Source: Aldrovandia affinis | Taxonomy: Eukaryota; Chordata; Actinopteri; Notacanthiformes; Halosauridae | Length of the DNA: 64,000 nucleotides | Assembly (NCBI GenBank): GCA_029706075.1 | Contig: JAINUG010000398.1 | Location: 204,825 to 268,824, forward strand | Direction of reading: 5' to 3' | Shown: positions 45,476 to 58,201 of the stretch, in pieces | Layout: each line of letters begins with the position of its first letter | Position numbering within the stretch: position 1 is the stretch's first letter | The notes under the pieces: generated by a model | Databases searched by the model: none | What the model saw: only the letters and a program-made list of their open reading frames with translations | What the model was told of the DNA's origin: nothing | Translations under genes and position numbers: made by a program

Positions 45476-46112
45476 ACTACCTTGCTTCCAGGCATCTTGC
45501 CTTATTTTGCCTTACTTGCCTCATCTCTCATCTCTGACTTTGAGCAAGGCTGTAAGGCAGGCTGAGTGGGTGGGGAGCTAATATTCATGAGCTCGTCTTA
45601 TTTGACACCTATTCACCTACATCAGTAATGAGTCTGTGTTTTTCAAATAGAAGATGCGAGTGCACCGAACATTAATATATTAGCCATTTCTCTCGCTCCT
45701 CTTCTTCTGGTGAAATGTCTAAGAACACATCGTTTTTCACATACAGGTATGATACTAATGTTTACCATATTAGCGAACACCTATTGCTGCTCTCCATCAC
45801 TGACCAGCTAAGCTGGTTACCAGGCCAAACAAACAAGCCAAATTGCAATTCAAGTAGCTTTCCAAATACACCAAACAGAGTTCCAGCACAGTCTGGGGTC
45901 TCTAACTCAAACTTTGAGCACTTTACTCTGCTTCTCACTCCATCCACCCCTTTCCCTGAATGGTACTTCAGTCAAGTGAGCACAGGTGGGTGGAGCTTTT
46001 ATACTGAGTAAAGAAGAGGATCCGCTTCAGGTGTGGTGCCTCGGGCTGGGCATGCAACAGTTTAAGACGGTCAAGGACTGGAGCCAACAAGCTGGAGGAC
46101 AAAGCCCATCGA

Positions 46113-48536
46113 TCACCCCTCTGCTGGTTCTGCTTCAGGGTGCTTACTTCTGTGAATCTGCTGGTGTTTCTTCAGATTGCAACGTTGCCTAAAACTCTTC
46201 CCACACTGGGAGCAGTGGTATGGGCGCTCCTCTGTATGAGTTCGCTGGTGTTGTGTCAGATGATTTGACTGAGTGAAACTCTTCCCACACTGGGAGCAGT
46301 GGTACGGACGCTCCCCTGTGTGAATTCGTTGGTGATCGATAAGGGAACTTGACCGACTGAAACTCTTCCCACATTGGGAGCAGTGGTACGGGCGCTCCCC
46401 TGTGTGAATCCGCTTGTGTTGGGTCAGTGGACTTGACCGACTGAAACTCTTCCCACATTGGGAGCAGTGGTACAGGCGCTCCCCTGTATGAGTTCGCTGG
46501 TGTTTTTTCAGCAAGGGTTCAGACCTGAAATTCTTCCCACACTGGGAGCAGTGGTACAAGCGTTTCGCAATATGGATTTGCTGGTGTTGTTTCAGTTGCG
46601 GCAATCTCCCGAAACTCTTCCCACATTGGGAGCAGTGGTACGGGCGCTCCCCAGTATGGATTTGCAAGTGTTTTTTAAGTTGATCAAACCTCCTGAAACT
46701 TTTCCCACACTGGGAGCAGGGGTATGGGCGTTCCCCTGTATGAGTTTGCTGGTGTACGGTCAGTGCATTTGACCGAATGAAACTCTTCCCACACTGGGAG
46801 CAGTGGTATGGACGTTCCCCTGTATGAGCTCGCTGGTGTAGTTTCAGTGAACATGACCGAATGAAACTCTTCCCACACTGGGAGCAGTGGTACGGACGTT
46901 CCCCTGTATGAGTTCGCTCATGTACCTTCAGTGAACTTGAATAAGTGAAACTCTTCCCACATTGGGAGCAGAGGTACGGGCGCTCCCCCGTGTGAAACAG
47001 TAGGTGTTGTTTCAGTTTCTGCAATGTGCCGTAACTCTTCACACACTGGGAGCAGTGGTATGGGCGATCCCCTGTATGGATTCGCTGGTGTTTTTTCAGT
47101 AAGGGTCCAGATGTAAAGCTCGTCCCACACTGGGAGCATGTGTGGGCCCCTAGAGTGCCTGTGTGTGACTGTGTCGGGGTGGGGAGAGTCTTAGGGGGTG
47201 TGGGGTGCTGATGTGTGCTGCTGGGAGGCAGTGGGTTCTCTGCTCCCTTTCCTTCAGACCTCAGACTCCTGCTGTACTCCTCTGGGTGAACCTTCTCAAT
47301 GTGCTGGTGAAGATTCACTTCCTCCGTGTGAACGAATGGGCACTGAGAGCAGGAAAACGCCTGAGATGACACCTCAACAAGGTGTCCTGAAGAGAAAGGA
47401 GACGTAAAGGATGTATTAAGCTTTTTGTAAATATACAAGTAAGTAGGTGCTGATAAACACAACTATAATTGAGAGAAAGTACAGATGGATACAATGCTGA
47501 AGACCAAACAAGAAAAGAGAGGATTTATATTAGAAGTGATACATTGGCCTTCCAGGCCCATCTCCTCTCTATTTCAAGGTTCCCCTACAGACAAAAGTCA
47601 AATCAGTCAAATAGGAACCTCAGTGATGAAGCAGATATCATCGCAATATTGGTTTCAATATTGGTCTAGGCCAAAGGGCTCAGCCTGCACTCAGAGAAAA
47701 TGATTAGCAGGGATCTTAACCTGTGTTTTGGTTCCTGGGGGTGATGACAGGAGAGCTATGGGGGGCTTCAGCACAGCTCCTGTAAAAGGCACATTATTTC
47801 ACGTAAGACTTGACAGCAATGAGAAGAGACGAGACATTGTCCATTTCACAATTGATTCTTACCCGTTCATTGATGAAGCTTTCAGGGGTCTTTCCAATTG
47901 GCTAATCATCTTCCTCTTTCGGGTCACGACCTGCCCCTTCCGCCCCAGTGACCTCATCCTCACTGGCAAGAGCTCATGCTGTCTCCATGGAAATCTTGTT
48001 CCCTGATCTCTTTTGTTGGACAGGGAATGTGGAGGTGATGATACAGGAACTGGGATATTTGTTAATTCAAGTCGGCGAATCAGCACTCTCGGCTGTTTCA
48101 GCAACAAGGACATGATAAGAGTGGACAGTTCCCCTTCCTGTTGCCCACATTCTAATTTTACTCCATTCTCCCTTCTGTCAGTTTGGGCCATTTGATTGTT
48201 TAAATCTCTCTCCTGTTCAACCCTGTCTTGTTTTTGCTGCCTCCAAAGTCCCTCTTCATCTCTCACACCATCCTCCCTCTCCACACTCACACACCTCTCT
48301 CCTTCCTCCTCCTTCATGTTGAACAGTATGTCTTTTTCCTCCCTGCTCATCCCATATCCAGTCTTCCTCTCTTTACTCTCCTCTGTGTTTTCACTTGTGC
48401 TCAGACTTGATCTCGGCTCCACCCCTGTATAATCTGTGCTGTCCATCACAGATTCTTCCTTCATGTCTTCATAAGGACATGACAAGTGTAGGCAGCTCCT
48501 CCCCTTCCTGTTGCCTGCATTCTGATTATACTCCAT
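46113..48536 (-). CDS. C2H2 zinc-finger gene copy 3, intact
   Basis: Predicted 668-aa DNA-binding protein. Exon 1 (48536-47863) starts [20 protein letters not shown] and contains the same N-terminal module ([20 protein letters not shown]) with two extra codons near EESKERK. Exon 2 (47779-47721) is 59 nt. Exon 3 (47386-46113) has the N-terminal finger (CSQCPFVHTEEVNLHQHIEK) and twelve fingers; the second is complete here (GTSFTSGPLLKKHQRIH), unlike copies 1 and 2. 674+59+1274 nt gives 669 codons including stop. The linker after finger 7 is IAKRLYHC, not TGERPYHC. Several fingers (SRSSPLTQ, SRSSSLID, TQSNHLTQ, RQRCNLKK) have DNA-contact residues absent from copies 1 and 2, so target sites should differ. 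Confidence 0.88.
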
Positions 48537-50187
48537 TCTTCTCCCCTCTGTCAGTCTGCTTGCATCATTCAGAGGTAGCAGTCCCAGGAGGCAGGGCTAA
48601 AAGATTAAAAGGTATCTTAAATTAAAACATTTGGGTTGTAGGATAAAGGTAGAATTACTTCAGAGAATGTTTGCACAATATAATGCCTTGGGACATGTTT
48701 TGAAAGGAAAGATGGGCAAATGATGTCAAAAAGCAGAGGTCTTCACAAACAGCTGCTTTTTGATTGAGACATTGTTTTGTACTAAATTCTTTACATTTCA
48801 TTTCAGAATACATAGTGAGCTAGAAAGCGATCTGTACTGTCGCAAGCTTGCTTCCTGGCTTGCTTGTGTTTTGGATAGACTTGTGTCGCGTGGACCACAA
48901 ACTGTATTTTAGCAGAATACTATGGCTGAAAACAAGATGAGTGAAATGAGAAGGCAGGGATACATATACAAGAAGTGTTGAGCAAGTAGGCAGTGGTGAT
49001 GACAATTGGCTAGATGTACAGAATTCAGTGGTAGTGGAGGTGGGTTTCTCTTGCGGAAGATCGCAGGTGATTCCGCGGTCCTGACCGATTGCAGAAGGTC
49101 GTTCCACCACCGAGGGGTCAGGATAGAGAAGAGGCGAGACCGCGAGGAGCGGCTGCCAGGCGCCCGGAGGGATGGGACAGTGAGTTTGCCAGAGAAGGCT
49201 GAGCGGAGGGGTCTGGCTGGGGTGTAGGGTGTGATGAGTTAAGGTAAATTAAGGTAAATGCAATTAGGGAATACTAACTTCTGGCTTACTTGGTTATGGT
49301 ATTAAGCTAATGTGAACCAATAGCTGTCACATTTTTGAGATATAAGGGCGATGGCCAACTTACCTAGCTAGCTAGCTTGCTTGTTAGATACCTATTATTT
49401 TTTAATAATGTTAACTACCAAGAAACATTAAAAAAACATCTAAATGGCATCGCCTTATGCCTTTAGTCCTGTTCACCACAGCTAATCAGGGTGTTCTTTA
49501 CACATGGTATATCAGTGCTATGAGATTCTAAGCAGAATTTACATAGGCATACATGAAAAAAAAGGGAATAAGTATCACATTTCCTAAGAGGTTTTGGATT
49601 ATATCATACACCATATCATGGACTTGACATTACTATTGATCTCTTGTGAAATAAAGTTTGTTATGGCATTTATTTCCCAGTTTAAGCAAAATGGGTGTTT
49701 TTTGTACAAAACTGTACTGCACATCTACCAGTAGAGGGCAGATGTCCATGCCTGCTTCACTCAATATCTCATGCCAAGGCCCTCTGGGTGGGACTAGCAA
49801 ATGTCAAATACTGTTTCTGGGGCCATAGAATGAACGTATGTTTATCTATAAAATGTATCTGACCTTACAAAGTATGTTGCCACCTACAGGCACAGGTGAG
49901 TGGACCCACCTGTTTTGTCCGACAGAACCATACATTAGAAATAGCCTGTCATATGGTAATACTGTTATGGGCTATGACATTCCGTTATGGACGTGCACTG
50001 TGATTTTAGTTTGCTTCGTGCTTTATTTCCATGGAAACCATTTTTCACTCTAAATATGCTTTAAAAGTAGGCATATCTAATTTTGGCAATCACATATTAG
50101 GGTCGTCACATTATATACGGATTTCAAATTTCATTTTCAATTTGCATAAAAACACCAGTTTCGAACATGAATGGGGAAATTCAAGTT

Positions 50188-50215
50188 TAAATAATAATAA
50201 TAATAATAATAATTT
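50188..50215. repeat. (TAA)n microsatellite
   Basis: About nine AAT units in the unit 3 spacer; shorter counterparts exist at 20073, 34945 and 62565. Confidence 0.85.
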
Positions 50216-50336
50216 AAATAGTAAAAGAAAATTGTGAAAGTACGGCAAGAGTTACAAAGCTCTAATCCCCCAATTATATAGGACAGAAGTAAAGTCAGAA
50301 ACGTAATATCAGCATTTTGAAAAATTGAGGGAATAG

Positions 50337-50575
50337 ATGGTGCTGCAGACAACGAGCCCGATCGCCATGCCAGAAAGATCGCTACTCTGGAAAACCTTAG
50401 GAGTGTGATTTGGAAGCACTTTGGTTTCTGGACTGTAAATGGGGCCATTGAAAACAAGGAAAAAGTAATATGCAAACTGCGAGCATGAACGAGCGTATCA
50501 TAGCACTACGACTAACCTACGGTTCGCTCTTGACATTGAACATGTTAACCAGTTGATATTCCTGGTGAATAACTT
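50337..50575 (+). pseudogene. BED-finger (ZBED/hAT) fragment, uninterrupted
   Basis: Reads MVLQTTS-type frames next to the true frame DGAADNEPDRHARKIATLEN, RSVIWKHFGFWTVNGAIENK. This unit 3 copy shows the fragment without the Harbinger-like insert. A 2-bp deletion in the C-x2-C motif (TGCAAACTGCGAG) breaks it. Confidence 0.6.
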
Positions 50576-50606
50576 GTAGCCTGCCTGTCCAGTTATCTGT
50601 ATAATC

Positions 50607-52035
50607 CAGTGGCGGGCTGTGCATTTCACACCTAGGCCTTCAGTAGTGCTTCGTCTGAATCAATCCACCCCTCAATAACTATTTTATGGCTATAAAAGCC
50701 ATCTTATTGTTATGTTTTGAGTGTCTGTTCGGTTTGTTTTTGCACTTTGTTTATTTATCTTTCTTCAGTCATGTTTCATTCTCGTTCTGTCATGCACTTG
50801 GGAAATTCTGTTTCGGTTTTTCCGTCTTCGTTTCTAATCTCGTTTTACTTCCTTCTTACTGTCCAATTACACTTTGTATATATTAGTTAGATGTATATAG
50901 TACTAACCAACTAATCTACTAACATTAGGGATTTAGATTAAGTTACTAACACTACTAATCACTAATTATCTCACGCTTCTAACTATCGCTGTCATTCTCT
51001 CTCGTCTCTATCGCTGTCATTCTCTCTCATGAAACATGACTGAAGAAAGATAAATAAACAAAGTGCAAAAACAAACCGAACAGACACCCATTGCCGTTGC
51101 ATCGCAGATAGATAACTTGTGTATCCAGAATAAATGCCTTTACTGAAGAAACAAACCCGGGGTGCTACAGCTGCGACACAAATAAAAAGCATCAATAATA
51201 ATAACCTCATAAAATTGCAATATTTAGGAAAATAGCAACATTTTACTCACCAAAAATCCTTACTATTTGTACACAAAATCCATCCTCCTTTCTTTCCTCA
51301 AAAGAGTTCAATTACTCTGTCGTACAGATTATCCGTGTGTTTCAGTTCCATCAAGAAGTCCTTTTCTATCGCCATCGAAGCTAATGCTGAAAGTCGAGCC
51401 TGCCCTGTCGTATTTCTGGCATAAGTTTTAATTCGCTTTAGGCTGAAAATGTCCGCTCAAATGTCTGAATCACAGACTGATGTTAATTATATTTTGTCCA
51501 TGAATACTTATTAAATAATTCCAAATGGTGTGTTCGCTTCCTTTCATAGCTGTTCCCCTGGTTGCGCTGCATCCAGACGTGTATTTTCATATTAAAGCAT
51601 TTAACCAATCACATTACATCATAGTCAGATGCTCTCTGACTATCCAATCAAAGGGTGTGAATACGCTGACGTTACCTAGGCCTTCTAGAAGGCCTTCGTG
51701 TCCCCAACTCAAGATCTGATTGGTTGAAGCAACAGTTTGATCAACACTTATTTTATGCTACAGGGCCTGCAGAACTGATTGTGAAGGCCTTCAGGCAGAT
51801 TTCTTTGACCCTGGCAACAAATGATGGCTGAAATGTGATTGGTTAAATGCTTTAATATGAAAATACACGTCTGGATGCAGCGCAACCAGGGGAACAGCTA
51901 TGAAAGGAAGCTAACAGACCATTTGGAATTATTTAATAAGTATTCATGGACAAAATATAATTAACATCAGTCTGTGATTCAGATATTTTTTAGGCCAGCA
52001 GAGAAGGCCTTGCAGGCCCTGATGGCCCACCACTG
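50607..52035. mobile_element. hAT element with 8-bp target duplication
   Basis: Ends CAGTGGCGGGC and, inverted, CAGTGGTGGGC; flanked by GTATAATC at 50599-50606 and 52036-52043. 1429 bp, containing a hAT C-terminal transposase remnant and two large inverted repeats (59 bp at 50721/51029; 150 bp at 51465/51833). Present only in unit 3, so it inserted after that unit separated from units 1 and 2. Confidence 0.85.
51298..51460 (-). pseudogene. hAT transposase dimerisation-domain remnant
   Basis: Minus strand: FERTFSA, then after a 1-bp loss KRIKTYARNTTGQARLSALA and SMAIEKDFLMELKHTDN, ending in TGA at 51298. This is the conserved C-terminal hAT dimerisation region; the catalytic part is gone, so the element cannot move itself. 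Confidence 0.7.
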
Positions 52036-53795
52036 GTATAATCGCATTTAGAAATGCCACTTTGTAGCCAACTAAGTAGTTTGTTTAGTTTATTTCCTTT
52101 TAGTTTGGTGGTCTTAAACTCATTCAGGAGCAGTTCTCTCTACTTATTCCAAGTTGGCTAAGTTTACTTAGTACATACAAACTACCAGAAACCCCTCCCC
52201 ATAGAAAACCAACCAATTATCGTTTGCTATCGGCGTCCTGTTAACCCTGTAAACCTTAATCTAATGAACGGTAACTAGATGCAAGTCTGCACACAGTCTA
52301 CTTTATCCAACTAAATCTCTTGCTTTGCCAGTAAGCTGAGCTAGCGAGCTTGCTTTCTGTTGTAGACTAGTATGCACCGAACAGTAGACTACTTAGTTTG
52401 CTAGCTTTCTTGCCATTCTTAACTAATGACTATTTATGTGTTGTAACAATGCTTCTACAAGAGAGTAAGAATAAACTGTTTGGCATTGGCAGAGAAGATT
52501 TGGCAACTTTTTCATGGGCGCAACCCACATACTCAGCTGTGCTGTTCATCCCACAAATGCATGTTCCTTACAAATAGGGAACCATTTAAAATGGAAATAA
52601 ACAGGCTTTCCAATGGTATAAAATGTATTGCCAAGAAGCATTGTTACAACAGAGAAATGATCTACCAAACACAAATTTCCGAACTTTTTGTTCGATGTTT
52701 ATATCGTTAGCTCCTGTTAGCGAACTTTATTTGGCCGCGATACCAGGGTCCAGTTGCGTTGATGTTGCTGGAGCATGTAGAGGCCTTAAGCCTTCAATAT
52801 AATGACCATTAGCTACGCATAAGTCTGCAGTCTTCTTTATCCAAACCTCTTGCTTGCCAGTAGACTGAGCTAGCTTGCTGTAGTAGGCTACGTAGCTAGC
52901 TAGCAGTCTTGCTATTGTTAACTTCGTACGGTACAAATAGAAAGTGTTAGCTGCAGTTACAATACGTTAAATTAATCGATTGCAGAATGAACCCTCAAGG
53001 TAGATAGCATGCAGCTAATGTTAGCGCATGGCTAACAGCTCCGCTTACTGGCTAGGAAGCAAACGTTACCTTCAAACTTGCAGATAAGCGGTTTAAAACA
53101 TAATTTGTATCCCTTTATCTAGTTTAGTACGTTTTGTTTTTTAAACATTACAGGTAAAGCCAGGAATCGGGAGAAAACAAAACGTTATGTAGCCATGTTT
53201 GGAAATCTGACAACATTGGAAAGCTAAACGGAAGCAACTCTACCTGGATTCTCTCTTAAAAAACGAACTAATGTGGTTCTGTGAAGTCGGTAAACTGGAA
53301 TTCATATTTTGCTACGTTCTACAAACACTATGCATTTAAAAAGATATGTTTATACTCACCCTGTTTTCCCGTTTTCCATGTAACTGAATTATACTTGATC
53401 CGACGTTCACGGTCTCGGGAGGACATACTAATATGGTATGGAGACACGGTTTAAAAAAATATATAAAAAAATAAGGGTGCCTTCCGTTTGATTGTAGATT
53501 TCTCTTCCTCGATTCCCAATGAAATGTCACGAGGAAACGAATGTGTTTTATTAAATGTTATGTCCTTGTTCACGCACGCGCCATCTTGTATTGACGTCAC
53601 GTTTTTTGTGACGTTTGCGGCGAGGAATCGCCTCTTAAGGGACAGACCCTCTTCAACCTGGGATACATGAAATGCAACAGGCACGCAGAAGTGTGTCACT
53701 GTAAATATCAGGGTAGGCTATTAACAATGTTAATGTTCATAATAAATGAACTATGGTTAATTCATTCAAGAATTGTATGGTTCATGAGGTGAACG

Positions 53796-53935
53796 TGTGG
53801 CTCAGTAGGTAGAGCATGACGTTGACAACGCTTTGGTTGTGGGTTCGATTTGCATTTGGATCAAATACACTGAAAAATGTATGCGTTCACAATTGTAACT
53901 TGCTTTAGATAAAAACGTATGCTGAAAGGCATAGG
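53796..53935 (+). mobile_element. tRNA-derived SINE (type A), unit 4
   Basis: Counterpart of 14674 and 25901, with more changes in the tail (AGATAAAAACGTATGCTGAA). Confidence 0.6.
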
Positions 53936-54911
53936 CTTTGTTACCTAAGGATAATAATGTATTTAGATCACATTCTTTCAATGCAGCCTACACTAAACTA
54001 TGTCTCACATTCAGTTTGTAGATTTCAAACAATGCAAGGACGCCTTCGTGTGTGTTTTAATGTCAGTCTTGCTGCCAAAAAACATCCTGTTGCTTCTCTG
54101 ATACGATTGATTATAATCATTGAGGGGCAATTTGTCAAACAACCACCTGCAGAGTGGTGGAAAAGTCAAGACACCTGACCTACACAGGACATTAAGATGA
54201 TTAATAATTCGACTCATTGAAGTTTTTGGAATTTCCACGGAAACAAACAATTATGTGTTACAGATTTGCTGATGTAATGTGTGGAAAATATTACAATTCC
54301 TCTAATTGAGTCATATATGAATTAAGCTTCCCAATTAGATTTCGTTAGTATTAAAGGTAGGCTAATCGTGCATGCCCCTAGAACATTAATAGAGATCGCC
54401 AGAGCTTATCAATGTTTCCTTTCACGTTTCTCTTATCCATATTGCCCTATTCCATATTCCCCCTAATGGAAGCTGCCTTACCCGTAGCTATGCATGTTTG
54501 GAGTCGCCTCCAAAATAACCGCATGGAGAGGAGGCCAGCACATCTAAACCACACAACTGCACAGCTGGAACAGGAGCTAATTACCATGTACAATCTGAAT
54601 TGTGTTGATCACATTCATGTATTTATAGCAACCCTGGGACAGTATTACAAAACTAGAAAGGAGGCTAATCAAACTGTGCTGAAGTAATAGCTACCTCTTG
54701 AACTGCATATGACACAGTAAACTCACTGTGCTCTTAAAGTTGTCCTGCCTGTGATCAATAGAAATATAGGTTACTAAATGCATGTAAATAGAATACAAGG
54801 TATAATAGATTATGTTAGATTGAGGCAATTCATTTCCAGAAATGATAAGCTCAGTGTATGATGCAAACACTTTAACATGTGCTTGAAGGTATTATCATTT
54901 TCCTTAGGCAG

Positions 54912-55147
54912 ACAATCCTGTGTATGTCCAGATTAACAGGGACCACACCTCACCTTTGTCTCTGACGCACGGTCCTCCACAATGTGTCCTGGAGCCAGAG
55001 GACGATGTCGATGGTGTTCAGGTCCCACCACCGTGCCCGGGGCGGAACGAGCAGCAGGGTCAGGGAGCGCGGGAGAGGCTGGCTGCCCAGCGGCCTGCCC
55101 CAGTCCAGCCTGAGCAGCTTCTGCACCATGATTATTTATATTTCTAA
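54912..55147 (+). pseudogene. HARBI1-like C-terminal exon, unit 4
   Basis: Follows TTTTCCTTAGGCAG. Reads YVQINRDHTSP and then the Pro/Gln-rich tail (RPAPVQPEQLLHHDYLYF), but the ALHNIC block is deleted relative to unit 3. Confidence 0.4.
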
Positions 55148-55899
55148 TTTAATGTAAACCTTTCATTGATTTAAGTTAACTTTATAATTTTTTCAGTATT
55201 AAAATAATTTTGGACACTGCTGGCTCGTTTTCCATTTAATGTTGTGTATTTTATATAGTAAATCACCTATATCCATATCCCCCACTCCCCAAAAGCCTGT
55301 GGCTTTAATAAATATTATTTCACGAATACATCTTTTTGATTTCTGCACATATTTCATAATCAGTGATGTACTTACTTTATTCTGCCCCTGAGGACATTTT
55401 GTTTGCAGTCTTTTGCAACCACATAAAAACAATGCATTTCTACAAATACATGATATAACACACAATACCCAAGAAAAAAAAAAGTCAATTTCATTCACAT
55501 TACAAAAACACAAATATGCTAATATAGTGTTGGTGCACTGCCCCTTGGCTTCTGCTGCTTTGCTGCAGCTAATGGTATATATCAGCATTATATCAGCACA
55601 CTGCTTAGATGTGGATAGGGTCTACACAGGCCTACTAGGGCGTAAAGTGTGGGATCCTCAAATTACATTATGAAGCTAACATTACCCGCAGCAAAGCAGC
55701 CAAAGCTATGGGGCAGTGTTCCAACACTACTTACCAGTTTTAATCCAGAATTATGCCATCTGGGTGAACTATCCCTGTAAAAGCAGTGATCACAATTCAT
55801 ATTTTAGAAGATATATTTGAAAGAATGAGTGAATAATCAGCATAAAAATGATGTGTGTTGTAACCAATAAGAAGCAGACGTCAATTAACTAATTTAGTA

Positions 55900-57670
55900 A
55901 AGTATGAAAAGGTTGAAGGTGAAGATTGTACTGTGCTGTTTGAGACCAGTCCTCGTAACTTTCTTGTAGTGTGGTGCCCAGAAGTGAGGTCTGAAAAGTC
56001 CATTATAGAACATCAATATAACCTCCTTTGATTCATATTCAGTACGTATATATTCCAGCATTCTGTTGGTCCCTTTCACTGCTACAGCACACTGCTTAGA
56101 TGTGGATAGACTTTGATCAACTACAGCTCCGAATTGTAATTTTATTTCTCACATGCATACCTTACATACGTTGAGCACATCTAACTAGAATTTTACATTT
56201 CAGACGAGCTGACTTTAATAAAATGAGAGAATTTAAGTAATATAGATTGGGTAAAACTTCTAGATTGCAGAACTGTGAATGAAAAATGGACTACATTTAA
56301 AAGGGTTATTGTAGAGGTACAGTGTAAATTCATCCCCAAAGTAAGGAAAAATAGGATGAAAAAACAGGCTCCGCAGTGGATGACTAAATCTTTACGGGAG
56401 ATTTTGAGGCAAAAGAAGCGACTGCACATATATACAAGTATATAAAAGGAAAACTGAGAGAGAAACAAGTTAGATTATTGTAATATGCGGGCTAAGGCTA
56501 AAAAGGAAATTTGAAATTAAGATTTCCCAACATACAAAAAGTAATCCTAAGAAGTTTTTTACAATGTTGTAGTAGAAAAAGGAAAGTTAATGATGAGGTT
56601 AAGTGCATTAAGAATAAGGAAGGAACTTTGGTTTATAATAATAAGGCTATTGCTAACACACTAAACAGTTACTTTGTTGAGAGCTTTACTAGAGAAGAGG
56701 TTATAAATATGCCCAAATGTATAGACAAGGTACAGAATGTTTTGGTGGACTTTGAGATAAGGGACGTAGAAGCACTACAAAAACAACAAAAATTAAGACA
56801 AATATGGCAGCAGGCCCTGATGGCATATATCCCAGAGTACTCAAAGAACTTGGGGAAATTATATATAAACCATTGACAGATATTTTTATGCAATCCATAA
56901 ACACTAGAGAAATACCAGATGACTGGAAGCAGGGTAGTATAATCCCAATATATAAGGGGGACTGTACTGACCCAGGGAACTATAGGCCTGTCAGTTTAAC
57001 TTGCATCACATGTAAAATACTGGAATGTATTATTAGAGATAAGTTGGAATCATTTGTGAAAAATAATAGTATTTTAAGGGAGAGCCAACATGATTTTCTC
57101 AAAGGGAGGTCATGTGTAACAAACCTCCTGGACATTTTTGAAGAGGCTACAAAGTGTGTTAACCTGAACCAGGCTTATGATATTATATACTTGGGCTTTC
57201 AGAAAGCATTTGACAAGGTATCACATGAGAGGCTCATTGCTAAAATGAATTCAGTAAAAATTTCAGAAGTTGTTTTAGAGTGGGTTCATAATTAGCTGCA
57301 AAGGCGAATACAAAGAGTAACAGTAGGTGGGGCCGTATCTGACCTAGGTTCTGTGGGCAGTGGTGTCCCTCAGGGATCTGTGCTGGGACCTCTGCTCTTT
57401 CTTATTTACATAAATGATCTTGATATGGATGTTAGTAGCAAAATAGTTAAATTTGCAGATGATGCTAAACTTGGGGGTTTGGCAAACAGTTTGGAATCGA
57501 CGGAAAAGTAATCCAAGATGATTTAAACAAAATCCAAAAATGGGCAGATACATGGCAGATGACATTCAATATTGCTAAATGTAAAGTTATGCATGTGGGA
57601 AATAAAAACATTAGACAGGAGTATTTTACGGGAGAAAAGTTAGAGACAAGGCAAGATAGGACTCCTCCTA
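55900..57670. pseudogene. CR1/Jockey-type LINE with inverted halves
   Basis: The minus strand at 56160-55900 carries the downstream RT part (VVDQSLSTSKQCA-type region, ESKEVILMFYNGLFRPHF). The plus strand at 56195-57670 carries the upstream part: AAGPDGIYPRVLKELGEIIY, NYRPVSLTCITCKILECIIR, YLGFQKAFDKVSHERL, GVPQGSVLGPLLFLIYINDL, FADDAKLGG, MTFNIAKCKVMHVGNKN. The first catalytic Asp (YLDF) is Gly here. Stops and a 1-bp shift break the frame. The head-to-head arrangement could be a later inversion or 5' inversion during insertion. Confidence 0.8.
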
Positions 57671-57676
57671 CTTTGA

Positions 57677-57840
57677 CAATGAATTTAGTAGATTTACGAC
57701 TGACTAAAGGTCAAAACATGAAATTAGGAAGTTTATTTTATTTAACAAATACAAATTTATTTATATAAAGTTACAAAAAAAAAAAAAAGAACGTGGCTCT
57801 CCATGCTGGTCACCCAAGCATTCACCCAAGCGTTCAGGTT
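57677..57840. repeat. Unclassified interspersed repeat, partial
   Basis: Part of the repeat at 28448 and 44985: ATTTACGACTGACTAAAGGT, TTTATATAAAGTTAC and an A run. Confidence 0.45.
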
Positions 57841-58201
57841 TTTGACATACAGGAACAAGAATTATGTTTTACCATATTAGCGAACACCTACCGCTGCTCT
57901 CCATCCCTGGCCAGCTAGGCAAACAAACAAGCCAAATTGCAATCCTAGTAGTTTTCCAAATACACCAAACCGAGTGTAGCAAAGTCTGGGGTCTCCCACT
58001 CAAACTTTGAGCACTTTACTCCGCTTCTCACTCCATCCACCCCTTTCCCTGAATGTTACTTCAGTCAAGTGAGCACAGGCGGGTGGAGCTTTTATACGGA
58101 GTAAAGAAATCCGCTTCAGATGTGCTGCCTCGGGCTGGGCATGCAACAGTTCCAGGCGGCCAAGGAGTGGAGCTAATGAGCTGGAGGACAAAGCCCATCG
58201 A

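Larger units (their letters stand above)
39094..53500. repeat. Segmental duplication unit 3
   Basis: More diverged from units 1 and 2. Its leader is broken at 39826 by about 3.5 kb of foreign sequence (LTR-like block, LINE, SINE, basic ORF) and resumes near 43360. The spacer lacks the type B SINE and Harbinger-like element of unit 1 and contains a 1.4-kb hAT element instead. Confidence 0.8.

Noticed and set aside
49006-49227. Arg/Gly-rich ORF in the unit 3 spacer
   Set aside because: A GC-rich insert absent from the other units, probably a repeat fragment; no domain seen.
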